Below the pieces are notes generated by a model, which ran no database searches, was not told the DNA's origin, and saw only the letters and a list, made by a program, of their open reading frames with translations. 64,000 nucleotides of DNA from the NCBI GenBank assembly GCA_027943245.1, contig JANDJZ010000052.1:62001-126000 (forward strand), written 5' to 3'. Positions within the stretch are counted from its first letter, which is position 1, and each line of letters starts with the position of its first letter. Positions 16,891 through 29,910 of this stretch are shown in pieces. The stretch comes from Acanthamoeba sp. SK_2022b. Its lineage: Eukaryota; Discosea; Longamoebia; Acanthamoebidae. Both the position numbers and the translations under genes were made by a program.

Positions 16891-19800
16891 ATGGGCTCCG
16901 GTTCGCTTCTATCTTTTGTTCCCCTGGCCCAGGCTCTCGCCCTAGTGGCCATTATCGTGTTCGTTTTCTGCCCGAGTGGTGGTTACGCCATTACTGCCTC
17001 CGGGCCCAGGAGCCTCAACACCGTTTTCTCCTCGTGGCAGAGCGCGTATCTCTACACCAGGTGCTTATCCCACTCCCACACCAAGTAGCTCCCGCTTGGT
17101 GTACGATCGTTTTTTTGTCCCGCAACGGGAACAAAATGGGCTTACGTAAGCCACCCACGCTCCCCACCAATCCCCAGGGACGACCTTACATTCACCTATA
17201 CTCCGGTCACTCAAGTGTCTGTGGCGCTGGCGGACGGCTCAGCCGATTTCGCGGTTGCCGAGAAGCCCATCTTCAAGACAGTTACCGACGCGAGCGGCGG
17301 AGCGCTTGCGCAGCTGCCCCTCGCGGCCAGTGCCGTGGTGGCTGGATATAACCTGCCGGAGCTTAACTCCACCGACACGCTCGTGTTCGACCTCGGCACT
17401 CTGGCCCGCATCTGGCGGAGGGACATCACCGTGTGGAACGATGCGTCTATCGTAGCACTCAACCCCGCCGTCGCTTCCAAGTTGACCAACAACCCCATTG
17501 CCCTCGTCTATAAGCAGGCAGCCGACCAGCTCGAGGCCGACATCACCGCAGCCTTTGTCCAGGCCCTCTCCCACGATGCGGCCTTCGCATCTGCGATCGC
17601 CGCGGCCGGAGGCACGTTCTCCGCTCTCATTGGAGCCAACGGACACCCGATTGCCAATCAAAGCCAATCGATCGACTACCTCACCAACACCGCCTACACC
17701 ATGAGCTACTTTGCTCTTCGCGACGCAAACACCGCCGGAATCAAGTATTCGGCGATGAAGGATTCCAACGGCACCACCGTGGAGGCCTCGACCACCACCG
17801 TGCAGGCGGCAATGACCTACTACCGCCAGGACGTCATCAGCCAGTCCTTTGTAGCCGACATCAGCAACGGCGGCAACGGCAGCTGGCCGATGAGCTTCCT
17901 CGCCTCTGTCGTCCTCGTATCCAGGAATCGAACCGATTCTAACAAGTGCGTCATGCTCAAGGACATCCTCGATCACCTCAGCTGGACTCAGGTGAACGAC
18001 TATGCGGTGCAACTCACAACGACGGATGGCTACATACCTCTGGACATCGCCTACCGGCGCACGCTCATCGACGTGATGGGCACGATTACCTGTAACGGTG
18101 AACGCGCCAGCAGCTCGGCCTACGTGCTCGGTCTCGGCGGCCCGCTGCCTGTCTACACGTCGTGGGCGTCTGAGTACACCGACAGCTCGCTCCGGCTCAA
18201 GTACTTCACCAGCGATGCGCTTACCTCTATCAAGTACATGCAGACTGGTACGGCCTTTATCTCCTTGGTTTGCCCCCCCCCAAGGTATAGCTGAGCATCT
18301 TTTCCGTCTGCAGGCGACATCGACTTTGGTTCGACGGTGGTCCCGCTGACCTCCACGACCCTGGAACCCATGCCCGACGTGATCGCCGTCAAGGTCAACG
18401 CTCACGCCTACTGCTTCACTTACAACGTACGTCGTCGCTTCTTTTTTTTTTTCTTTCTTTTTTCTGTGTTCCTCCCGGGAGCTTCTCGCCAATCCACTTT
18501 TGCTTGCAGTTGCCCGAGCTGGTGAACATGGATCCGATCGTTCTTCACTGGGAGACCGTATCGGACATCTATCTTAACAAGGTGCGACTTTATGGTCTTG
18601 TGTGTGCGAGGCTCCGCTTTGATTGATCCCACACCGCTGTCTTGGCTTCGTCAGATCAAAATGTGGAACGACACGGCCATTAAGACGCTCAACCCCAATG
18701 TGGCTCACCTTCTTCCGGAGAAGGAAATTATCGTTGCCTACGTTACTACCGCTCAGACCTCCGTGCAGGCGATCATGGAGGCGCTCAGCGACCGCGTGCC
18801 CGAGTTCAAGGACATCGTACGATTAGTAGTAAATTCGAGTATGAATCACGCATTGATCTTACGCCCTCCCTGCAGGTCGGTCCCGAGTCTCTGCCCAACT
18901 TCCCAGTGGCTGCGGAGACTTGGCGCACGCGTCCCGTGTCGTCCCTCGGAACCATGCAGACCACCCTCCTGGCCACCGAGTACGCTTTCGCGTCGTGGGT
19001 GCACTTTTGGACTCTCAACGGAGCGCCCACGCTCCAGTTCGCCCGCATTCCCAACGCCGATGGTGGCCTCGTCATTCCCGAGGAATCGACCATCGTTTCG
19101 GCCATCTCCAACCACGAGGGCGCATCGACCGACCTCTACATCATGATGGGTAATGTTTTCCCATCTGTAGTGTTCCGGCGTGATTTATTCGCTGACTTTG
19201 CTGCCACATCAGCGCCCGGTATCGACAGCTACCCAATGGTGACCTTCAACGCGCTCATGATCCGCTCTCAGACAATGCCCGACTACACCAAGGCCAAGGC
19301 CCTCGTCGACTGGATCTACTGGAGCCAGACCGAGTCCTCCGCCACCCAGATCGCCCGCTCGTACGTCAACCAGTGATCGGGGAGCGGGACAGTTGCTCAC
19401 AGAGACGCGACGATGTACATGATGCACAGGGCCAATATGGTGGTGGCTTCGCTGGCCCAGCCGGCCAAGGCCACGCTGCTCGATCAGCTCGCCAGCGTGA
19501 CCTCTGGAGGCGTGCAGGTCTTCTCGCTGGCCGACTGCATCTACGAAGGCACCGTATGTTCTGATCAGGGCACCTGCGTCAGCGGTGTGTGCTCGTGCAA
19601 CGGCAACCGCGAGGGCAGCTTCTGCGAGAGAACGAAGAGTGCGTTCCTCGCCACCTCTCAGCCAACTCTAATGTCTAACAATGGCTTGTATTTGAAGGCG
19701 ATGGCACCTCGCTGGGCGTTATCCTGGGCGCCGTGCTCGGATCGGCCATCCCCGTGTTCCTACTGCTGTTGCTCGCCGCCATCGCGCTCGGCGTCGGCTG

Positions 19801-22584
19801 CTGGTTGCTTGGCCGGTCCAAGCGCAACGGCCGCCAGGACTGGGAAATCGATTTCGATGAGCTCGAGATGGGCGACATTCTCGGCGCCGGAGGGTGCGCC
19901 TCACCCCCTGCCACAAGTTCTTCTGCTTCCGTTTTCCAACTGACACGCCGGGGGGGGGGTGAACAGATATGGCGAGGTGTACCGAGCCATGTGGAAGGGA
20001 ACGGAGGTTGCCGTCAAGGTCATCGCCGCCGAGGACAGGGCGCTGGCCAAGGACATCCAACGATCGTTCAGGGACGAGGTGGAGGTGATGACAGCTCTGC
20101 GACACCCCAACGTGGTCCTCTTCATGGCCGCCTGCACCAGGCCGCCGCGATTGTGCATCGTCATGGAGTTCATGGCCCTCGGCTCCTTGTACGTTCTCCC
20201 TCGCGCATCCCTGGTCCGTTCAATGACTCATTTTCTTCCCCACCCATCGCATCAGGTACGATCTCATCCACAACGAGCTCGTCCCGGATATCCCGCTTCC
20301 GCTGGTGGTACGACTGGCGCTGCAGGCTGCCAAGGGCATGCACTTCCTCCACTCGTCGGGCATCATCCATCGCGACCTCAAGTCGCTCAACCTGCTGCTC
20401 GACGCCAAGTGGAACTTGAAGGTGAGCGACTTTGGACTCACGCGCTTCAAGGGCGACCTCAAGAAGGACGCACAGCAACAGCAGCAGGGCAGCATTCATT
20501 GGCTTGCCCCCGAGATCCTGGCCGACGAACCGGGAATCGACTTCGTGCTGGCCGACGTCTACGCCTTCGGCATCATTCTCTGGGAGCTCATGTCCAGAGA
20601 GCAGCCCTACTCCGGAATGTCTCCGGCGGCCATCGCCGTGGCGGTCATCCGTGACGACACCAGGCCCAAGGCGCCCCAGGGCGTGCCGTCCGATCCCGAC
20701 TACGAGAAGTTGATGTCAGACTGCTGGCACCGCGACCCGACCGTGCGTCCTACCTTCCTCGAGGTCATGACCCGTCTGTCCGCCATGGTCGGCGGCACCA
20801 CCAGCGGTGGCAGCTCTACGTCATCGTCGTCACTCACTGGCAAGCTCCGCAACACCGGATCGGCCACAAGCAGCTCGTCCGGTATCAACTCGTCGAGCAG
20901 CTTGTCATCCAGCGGTGCCACGGGGATCGGTGGCGGCGCTCGCGATCATCACGTGGGCGGCGTGCGACCGCCGGATGGCGAAGTCACGCTGGTGTTCACG
21001 GACATCGCCAAGGCAGCCTCGCTCTGGTCGTCGTGCCCCAACGCCATGCGCGATGCCACGCTCCTCCACAACGACACGCTGCGCTCGCTGCTGGCCAAGC
21101 ACCGGGGCTACGAGGCCGTGTTCCTCAAGGAGAAGATCGTGGGCGAGGGCTCCTTCTGCATGGCCTTCTCCACGATCAGCGACGCGCTCGAGTGGTGCGG
21201 CGATGTGCAGCGTGCCCTTTTGGACGTGAACTGGCCGGAGGAGCTGCTGGCGCAGGCCGACGTGGCGGAGGAGATCGGCGGGGTGGACGACCGCCTCATC
21301 TTCCGCGGACTTCGAGTGCGGATGGGCGTGCACGTGGGCACGCCGAAGCTGAGGCGCGACCCGATGTCGCGTCGGGTGGAGTACCTCGGGCCGCCGGTGG
21401 TGGCCGCGGCCAAGGTGACGGTGCTGGCCCAGGGCGGCCAGGTCCTTCTTTCTGGCACAGCCTACGCCAAGATTACTGCGACAGAAATGGGTGGCGAGGC
21501 CAGCCGGTTCCAGCGCATTGGATCGACCGATCTCGACGGCCTTAGTGAAGTGGGCAAGATGGTCATCTATGAGATGAAGGTTAAAGGTCTCGAGCCGCGC
21601 TACTACGGCAACTTCGGCGCCGTCGAGGACGACTCGAAGAGTGCGGGCAAGGGCAGCGCTCGGTACCACTCTTCGAACATGATGAGCGGGCGCAGCGCAA
21701 GAAGCGACACATCAGTCGATCTGGAGAAGCTGGCGAGCGGGACGGGCGAGGACGCCTTCCTCACGGGAGCCAACCTCGTGCGATGGGTCATCAAGTACGA
21801 GGACATCCAGATGGCCGACCAAATCGGCACGGGCTCCTACGGCGTGGTGTTCAAGGGCTCGTGGAAGGGAGTCGACGTGGCGGTGAAGCGGTTCATCAAG
21901 CAGAAGCTCGACGAGCGACACCTGCTCGAGTTCAGGGCCGAGGTGGCGTGTCTGTCGGAGATGCGGCATCCCAACATCGTGCTCTTCATCGGCGCCTGCC
22001 TTCGCATGCCCAACCTCTGCCTTGTCACCGAGTGGGTCAAGCAGGGCTCGCTCAAGTCGATCCTGGGCAACTCGACGATCAAGCTGCCGTGGCAGCAGCG
22101 GCTGCGCATGCTGAGGGACGCGGCTCGCGGCGTGCACTACCTCCACACGCTCGAGCCGTGCATCGTGCACCGCGACCTGAAGCCGTCGAACCTTCTGGTG
22201 GACGAGTCGTGGAACGTGAAGGTGGCCGATTTTGGCTTTGCTCGCATCAAGGAAGAGAACGCGACGATGACGCGGTGCGGCACGCCAGCGTGGACAGCGC
22301 CGGAGGTGATTCGAGGAGAGCATTATTCCGAGTCGGCCGACGTGTACAGCTTCGCGCTTATCATGTGGGAAGTGCTCACGAGGAAGCAGCCGTATGCGGG
22401 TCGCAACTTCATGGGAGTGACGCTCGACGTGCTCGAGGGCAAGCGGCCCCAGGTGCCCGCTGACTGCCCCGCCGACTACTCCGCAATCATGACCCAGTGC
22501 TGGAGCGGCAAGCCGAAGAAGAGGCCGACGATGGAGGAAGTGGTCCAGTACCTCAACAGCTGCATCGGCACCAACGATGTCTAG
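16891..22584 (+). CDS. Receptor A: PstS-like ectodomain, TM, kinase-cyclase-kinase
   Basis: Eleven exons splice in frame to 1654 residues (16891-17060, 17178-18247, 18314-18426, 18510-18581, 18655-18816, 18876-19149, 19213-19360, 19430-19638, 19698-19893, 19967-20188, 20256-22584). A signal peptide (about 1-32) precedes two PstS-like solute-binding modules (about 35-390 and 390-690); each has the WND..I..LNP signature. An EGF-like Cys cluster (about 712-738) and one TM helix (about 745-775) follow. Kinase 1 (about 793-1050) has [23 protein letters not shown] and APE. The class III cyclase domain (about 1115-1325) has VFTDI. Kinase 2 (about 1392-1645) has [23 protein letters not shown] and APE. 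Both kinases resemble TKL Ser/Thr kinases. It is predicted to be a plasma-membrane sensor coupling an extracellular ligand to phosphorylation and perhaps cyclic nucleotide. Same-strand paralogs lie at 29911 and 44244. Confidence 0.95.
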
Positions 22585-22781
22585 TCCCAACTTTGTAACG
22601 TCTACCAATCAACAGCAAATTAAAACTGTTTCTAAAAAGCGCGCCAATCGTGCTCTTCATTCCTGGGGTGCCATTTTCCTCCAAGGTTTCTTGGAAATGA
22701 AATTTGGCGCCAAGAGCAAGAACACACAGATCGCGACATATCGACACCAAGGCTCGAAAACCAGGTAACACAGGCAGGAAA

Positions 22782-25700
22782 ATGGCTTCGCCAGGCAGAC
22801 GGCCACCACACACCCAGCAATCTTTGGATGGATTCTTCGGCAGCAAAGGGCTCCTTAAGCGAAAATTAGAAGATGTGGCGGCGGACCCAAACGCCAGCAC
22901 CAAGGACCCGACTTCACCGGTACGAGAGGCCGGCATGTCCATCAACAAAAGGAGGCGACTGGAGGCGTCACCTTCGAGTCCCACGAGCCAGAATCATCCC
23001 ATCTGCTCTGGCCACCAGCAACCCGCACGCTACCTCAGCGTAAAGAAAAACGGACCCAACTTTGGTACACCTTGGGCCTTGCCACTGTTTTTAACCATAA
23101 TTTGATTTTTTTTTTTAATTATTATTATCATCATTATTCATTTTATGCCTGCAGGCCGAGGGTTCTGGTCTTGTCCCTTGCCGAGGGATGAACAATGTAC
23201 GTCCTGTGCTTTAACAGGAATATTGTTGTATTTTATATGTAGAAATGTTGCTCACGCGCTGAGCAGGCAAGTTCTTCCAGTGGGCAGACGCTGTGGCGCA
23301 ACCTACCTCGCCCGGGCGTGGTGGGTCATCGCCGCTGAGTACGATTTCCTTCTCTTTGCCCTCGCTGACTTCCACCATCACGCTCATCGTCTCTTTCCCC
23401 ACGTCTGCGCTATGTACAGGTACAAGTCCGACCTCCTTGGAGGGCAAGGAAAGCCCCGCCAAGCCTCCCAGCCTCGGCTCCTACTTCTCTGCGCGCACGC
23501 TTTTCCCCTCTTCGAACGACGAAGAGTCTCCCATCGCGCCACACGCCACACGATCTTACTCCTCCATGGAAGAGGAGGAGGAGCGAGGCACCACGACAAC
23601 TGCGGCGAGCGAGAAGGATGCTGCTACGCCCACGACTTCATCCTTCTTCTCGACTCCGGTTACGCCCATGCGCTTGCCCAAGGGTGGCCGAGACCGTACG
23701 CGTCCACTCCCTCTCGCCGTGTTCCTGTTTGAGTGTCCCCACCCGACATGTGCTGATGTGAACTGGACGTTGCAGTCAGCGCAGTGGTGGCGGCCCTGTC
23801 GTCGCCTAAGAAGTCGAGCAGCATGCCAGCGCCGTCCCCCGTCACCACGTCGACGTCCTCTGCTACGCAGCAAACACAGACGCCCGCGTTTCTCTCCACT
23901 CCCGAAGCCTTTGCTCTGTCCTTTGAAGACGACGACATCGAGGAAGACGCGGAGGGAAACCACAGCACACCGCCCGGTGGCACGCGCCAAGACATCACGG
24001 GCGACCATCAGCTGCAGCATCGATCGAATCCAGTCGCGCCACCGCCAGCGGCGAATCGAAAACCGTCGCTCTCGATGATTGGCTCCACGTCCACTAGACC
24101 GACCGGCGCTGCGCCTAGGCCTTTGCCGGTGCCTGGCCAGCGTCCGCCACAGCAGCCCAGGTCGTCCGCTCCGCAGCAATCTACCATTGGCCAGCAGGCA
24201 TCGCAGGTGAGGCATTCGCACGCGCGCAACACGAGTTGTCTGGCTTCAGTTCCTGACCCCAAGTGTGGCTTTGACCTGCACTCGTGTGGACAGCGAGGCG
24301 AAGTCGCGAGGGGAGATCGGCACTATACTGCCACGCCCGCCAAAGCGCCGTCGACTGTAAGCACCCCAAGTGTCGCCACATCGCAGCCGCAACGCACAAC
24401 GGCCTCGGCTCGCGCCGCTTCCCCACCGCCCCAAGAGGTACCTACGCCTCTCTTGTCGCAGAATCATCGCCACGCCATCTTCTTACCCGCTGCTATTCTA
24501 TTGTTGTACGCTGCAGGCGACAACCGGCCCCAAAAGAAGTATTGTTGGCAGAGGAGTGCAGCTTGGCGCCCGCCCCAAAGCCACGCAACTCGACGTACGA
24601 CTTACGATTCTGCTTTGCTTGCTGCTGCTGCGCAGCGTGTGCCTCCCAAGTCTAACGCTGACGCAATGCCAGGAGGACGAGGAAGAGGAAGTCGCCACGA
24701 CCGGCGAGTATGGGGACACGTGGTCATGGCTCAGAAATGAACTCGATGCGGAGAGGGTACCATCTCAGTCCCGCTTTCGCCGCGCAGAGGTGGAGGTGAT
24801 TAGGAGGAGGCAAGTTACTGATGCGCGCCTCAACTCAAATGCGAACAGCGCCCGCGTACCCATCCCGACTACGACCCCTCGACGCTGTTCATTCCCAAGT
24901 CGGACTTCGCCCGCCTTACGGGAGCCCAGCAGCAGTACTGGCTCATCAAGTGCAAGAACTGGGACTCGCTTGTCTTCTTCCGCGTGGGCAAGTTCTTCGA
25001 GCTCTACAACAAGGATGCCGACGTGGCCAACAAGCTGTTCGACCTCAAGCTCGTCATCAAGAAGAACACCCGGTTCTCACAACCCCGTCCATTGCCGCGC
25101 GTGCTTGTCCGCTGACCCTCCTTGGCCAATCATCTGCGTGTCCTGAACAGAGGCGCCTCCAACATGCGACAGTGCGGTGTCCCCGTACCGAACCTCCCGA
25201 TCTGGCTGGCCAAGCTCGTAGCGCTCGGGTAAGCCCCCTAAAAAAATCCCTTTACCGCAGATCAGCGCACGCATGCGGACGACTTTGGTTTCCCCAATGA
25301 CCGTGTTGCGTGTAGGTACAAGGTCGTGATTGTGGACGAGACCGAGACCAGCGTGGCTGCCAAGGTGCGGCAGAGGCAGAGCGACGGAAACTGGAAGAAG
25401 ACCGTCGCCAAGGGCCGCACGGACAACCTGGTGGATCGACAGGTCAAGCAAGTGCTGACCATCGGCACCATTGTCGACGAGAGTCTGATGAACGACCACA
25501 GGGCCAACTACATCCTGGCCATCAAGGAAGACATCATTCCGGGTAGCTACTCAGCTGTTGTTTCGTTTTGCCCCCCCCCCCAAATTTCCTGTGCGTCGTG
25601 ATCAGCGCTGACACGAGCTCTGGCACAGATCCTGATGGACGAACCGAGGAGGTGACCTACGGCATCTGCTTTGTGGACTGTGCCACGAGCGAGTTCAATG

Positions 25701-28700
25701 TTGGTCAGTTCGTGGACGACAGCGAGCGCAACCAGCTGGAGACTCTTCTGCTCCGCGTCAAACCGTCCGAGATCCTCTACGAGAAGGTAGGCGCGCCAGT
25801 AGTTACATCTCCGTGGCCACGTTGTCTCACGCTTTGCCGCGTACGCGTACGCACGCACACGAAACGTAGGGCCAATGCAGCCGGCAAACGCTGCAGTTGA
25901 TAAAGCGCAGCGTTGTGTGTCCGCTACTGTCGGCCCGCGAGCCGTTCATGGGCGCCGATGCCACGGTGGAGTACGTGCAGCAACACAACGTCTTTGTAGG
26001 CCAGAACGACGCAGACGAGCACCCGGCAGCGGATGACCTAAGTGCTTGGCCTCCGGTTCTGCTCGAGCACCATGAAGCCGGCTCTTCCCTGGGTACGTCG
26101 CTCGCCTCAATGCCCCCCCCCCCCAATACCAACCCACTCACACTCTGCGACTGGGCTACAGCTCTATCGGCGTTTAGCGGCCTGCTCGTCTATTTCCACG
26201 AACTCAGGCTGGATCATCTCGCGCTCGCGCGAAAGTTCAACCGCTACACGCCAGCGGGCGTCGACGATCTGGATCATCTGGTGCTCGACGGCAAGACGCT
26301 AACCAATCTGGAGATATTCGGTATGCCCTCTCGCTCGAATGCTCTGCATGATCGTTGCGGGGCAAGTTGCTGACGGCCCGCTGTGCGCGTCGCCTCCTGG
26401 ATGCAGAGAACAACTTTGACAAGGGCACGGCGGGCACACTGCTCAATGTGATGGACCACTGCGTGACGCCATTTGGCAAGCGCCTGTTCAAGCAGTGGAT
26501 TGCGAGGCCGCTACGAAGGATTGACGACATCGAGGACCGCTTGAACGGTAAGGCGCTGGGTCACGGTGTGGTGCGCGCTGTTTGAAACTAACGCATCCAC
26601 GCCAGCGGTGGAGGATCTCAACGAGCGGCCGGAGCTGCGCGACGCCCTCTTGGCGAACCTCAAGGCGCTGCCCGACCTGGAGCGTGCCATTTCGCGAATA
26701 CACGCAGGACGAGCGACCACGGAGAAATTTGTCGACGCGCTCACCGGGTTCTATCAGATCTGGGTAACCGCTTACCCCCGTAATCGCCGATGCATCGATG
26801 CGCTCACACAGCTGTCGTGCGTGTTCTGCGCCTTATAGGAAGCGTGGAACGAGCACTTCAAGGAGGAGGTGTTCACCAAATTCAGGAGCAAGCGCCTGCA
26901 GGCCCTCGCGATCATCGGTACGCCCTCCACTCACACGTCCAGCGATGGAGCAAGGGCTGACGTGCCAGCACGGCGCGGTGCACACACAGGTGAGGGATTC
27001 CCCGACTACTCCGAGGTCTTGGGCTATTTCTGCGACGCCTTTGACTGGCAGGTGGCCAAGGAGAGAAAGGTGAGCCAGATCAGGGGCCGCACATGAGCAG
27101 CGGCGGCGGAGCAAATGCAGAGAAGGTGAAGTGCTTACGTTTACATGAGCGTGTTGTGTGTATGTGTGTGTGACAAATCAGCAAATCACACCCAACCCGG
27201 GCGTCGACGCGGGTTACGACGAGGTGCGCGACAGCATCGCCGAGCTCGAACTACAGCTGGAGGAGTACCTCGACCAGCAGCGGAACCGGTTCGGTGTGCA
27301 GATGCGCTACAACACGTCGGAGAAGAAGGACTACCTGATCGAGGTGCCCATCGACGAAGCGGACGGCGTGGACTTCCCCAAGAACGAATTCGTGGAGCGC
27401 AAGCGCACCAAGGCCGTGGTCCGTCTGCAGGCCACGCGCGTGGCCGGGCTCGTTCCGAAGCTGGAGGAGGCCAAGGATGCGCTCGACAGCTACCTGGCCG
27501 GCGTGCTGACGCAGTACCTGACGACCTTTGGCCAACACTTCGTGATGTGGTCCACCGCCGTGGCCTGCGTCGCCGAACTCGACTGCCTGCTGTCGCTGGC
27601 CAAGACCTCAGCCTTTGGCGGAGGTAGGTCGCCCAACTGCGCATTCGCAGCCCCCCCCCCCAAAAAATTCGCTCTCAGTTCAAACAACAAACCGCGCTTG
27701 CTTTGCCACAGAGCCCATGTGTCGGCCGACTTTCGTCGACCAGTCCGCGGATACCACGCCCGTGCTCGAGGTCGAAGAGTTGCGCCATCCCTGCATCACC
27801 CCGCGCGTGGCCGACACCTTCATACCGAACGACATAAGGTTTCCTACGCGCCACCCTGCCGTTATGCACTCCAACCTCGCTCTCTTTCTCTCTTGCTCAC
27901 CACTCGTTCGCGCTGCTCGACAGGATTGGCGGCCCGCATGCGCCAGTGGTGCTGCTAACCGGTCCAAACATGGGCGGCAAATCAACCCTTCTGCGCCAGG
28001 TACTTGTGTGTGTGTGTGTGTGTGTGTGTGTGCCCATCACATTTATCATATTGATTTCTCTGGTCGTTCTACGATGCCTGGCCAAAAAGGCGTGCATCAG
28101 TGTGATCATGGCGCAGATGGGTTGTTTCGTGCCTGCCTCGGTTTGCCGCCTCTCCCCTGTCGATAGAATATTCACGCGAATCGGTATGTTGTCGCTCTCT
28201 CCAGGTCTTCGTATGCACGAAAATGGTCCTCTAAGACTCACCCTACTGATACATACGACGCAGGCGCAAACGACAACATCATGGCCGGGCAGTCCACGTT
28301 CATGGTGGAGCTACAAGAGACTGCGAACATTCTGAAGAACGCCACCGCCAATTCGCTGGTCATCATGGACGAGCTGGGCAGGGGCACCAGCACCTTTGAT
28401 GGGTAATGCCCGTCTGGCAGTAGTAGGCCGCTTGCGTGTGTGGCCACTGCTGACCGCGGGGGTGTACAGGTATGGCATCGCGTATGGCGTGCTGGACGAC
28501 CTGTCGCATCGGCTGAGGTGTCGAGCGCTGTTCTCCACCCACTACCACCTCCTGACCAAGGAGTTCGAGGGCAACCGACAGATCGCCCTCTACCACATGG
28601 GCTGCCTCGCCAACAAAGAAACGTACGCCCCCCCCCCCCCTCCCACCGAGCGTAGGCGCACTTGCCATCACGCCTTTTTTGCATTTTGGTTCTTGCTCAT

Positions 28701-29198
28701 TCCGTGACCAGGAAGGAGGTCGTGTTCTTGTACAAATTCACCGAGGGCGTGTGCCCCAAGTCCTACGGCATGAACGTGGCGCGAGCAGCGGTAATGCCTC
28801 AGATTTTTGTGTCTGTGTCTGGGTCGGGGAATATAACCTGATCGTGGGTGTGTCCTGGCGCGTAATAGGGCGTCATGGAGTCGGTCGTCCGCCGGGCAGA
28901 GGCCATCGCCACCCGCTTCGAGGAGAACCCCACGCTCGACAATTTTGCTCTCGTGTGCGTTTACCCCGGCCCAGGTGGTTTGCACAAGCTTGCGCTGATT
29001 GGCTCGCGCACACACAAAAGAGTGGGCGAGGACGACGAAGATCTTCCCCGTGGGGAAGGAGAGGACACCTCTGGCCGTGACTCGAGCCCACTCCAACCCG
29101 AGGAGGTGGCCGCACTCCGCCAGGTGCAGGGCACCGAGCTCAACTTTGTGGGATTCGGCCAGCTCCTCTGTCTGTGGTCCGAACTTGCCCAGCCGTAA
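22782..29198 (+). CDS. MSH6: DNA mismatch repair protein MSH6
   Basis: The MutS-alpha subunit that recognises base mismatches and small loops as a heterodimer with MSH2 in the nucleus (family knowledge). The start at 22782 is followed within ten residues by a PIP-box, QQSLDGFF, for PCNA binding, as in other MSH6 proteins. A long Ser/Pro/Thr-rich linker (about 22860-24880) follows. The mismatch-binding domain has [12 protein letters not shown] with the Phe-X-Glu wedge, then [12 protein letters not shown] and [11 protein letters not shown]. The connector, lever and clamp regions run to about 27600. The ATPase has Walker [10 protein letters not shown] (split from downstream by an intron with a GT repeat), [17 protein letters not shown], Walker [16 protein letters not shown] and the signature STHYH. 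The C-terminus has [11 protein letters not shown] and an acidic tail. No PWWP domain was seen. About twenty introns are present, several with poly-C runs. Exon details in the linker are uncertain. Confidence 0.93.
28005..28032 (+). repeat. (TG)n microsatellite in MSH6 intron
   Basis: A TG run begins four bases inside the intron that follows the Walker A exon of MSH6 (donor GTACTTG at about 28000). Confidence 0.95.
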
Positions 29199-29910
29199 CG
29201 CACGCAACGGCCAAACGGGAAAAGCAGAACGAGAAAGCACTTCGTAGCATCCTCCAACCGTTGGTCCGCGCATCCACTTGCCCCTCGCCAACCGTGGCGA
29301 CACAACAAAGGCTGCTGCCAGGCGCGGTCAATTCAGCTGCGGGCAGGCAACGACGTAAGTATTTTTAGGCCAATACCGGGGGGCACGAGCGACACGTCGT
29401 GTTTGGATGATGGTTGGGGAGGTCACTTGCCCAGGTCCTGCCGACCTACCATGTCCAGGCCCAGGCCGCGACAGGAAACATGTGCAGTTCTCAGCCTGGT
29501 GCGCGGGCCGATCTGGGAGAGCACAGTTACCGCTCGCTCATCCTGGGTTGACTCGCCTCTGCCGTCTCGAGTCGACGGTCTACGCGACGGCGTTTTGATC
29601 TGTTGTGATGCGAGGCCGTCGTGCATGGCCACCGTTCCGTGTAGGGGTGATGAGCCCACGTGGGGATCCGGTTCCCGTAGCGAATATCGGTTTTTCCGCT
29701 TGTCGAACTCCGCTAGTGGCTGAATAACGGGCGACCAATCCTGCCAACGACCGTTGTGCTTGGGCGGCAGCTCTGTTGCACGAAGCATTTTGTAAACGTC
29801 CACCATCGCCAACACATCACCTAAGCGGGAACAGCTCTCTCTGCCGCCTTCTTTGCGGGCGTGCGTGAAGTAGCAAACTTTCTCCCGTGTGTACAATTAT
29901 CAAGATCATT
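29199..29910. other. Intergenic region upstream of receptor B
   Basis: No gene was supported here. Open frames on both strands have no recognisable domains. A 15-base string GTTGTGCTTGGGCGG near 29753 recurs near 36346. The last 40 bases before the ATG are AT-rich. Confidence 0.5.

Noticed and set aside
17178..18426. Bacterial contamination or a recent bacterial insert, suggested by the PstS-like sequence
   Set aside because: The modules are interrupted by spliceosomal introns, have host codon use, are fused in frame to eukaryotic kinases and occur in three diverged copies.
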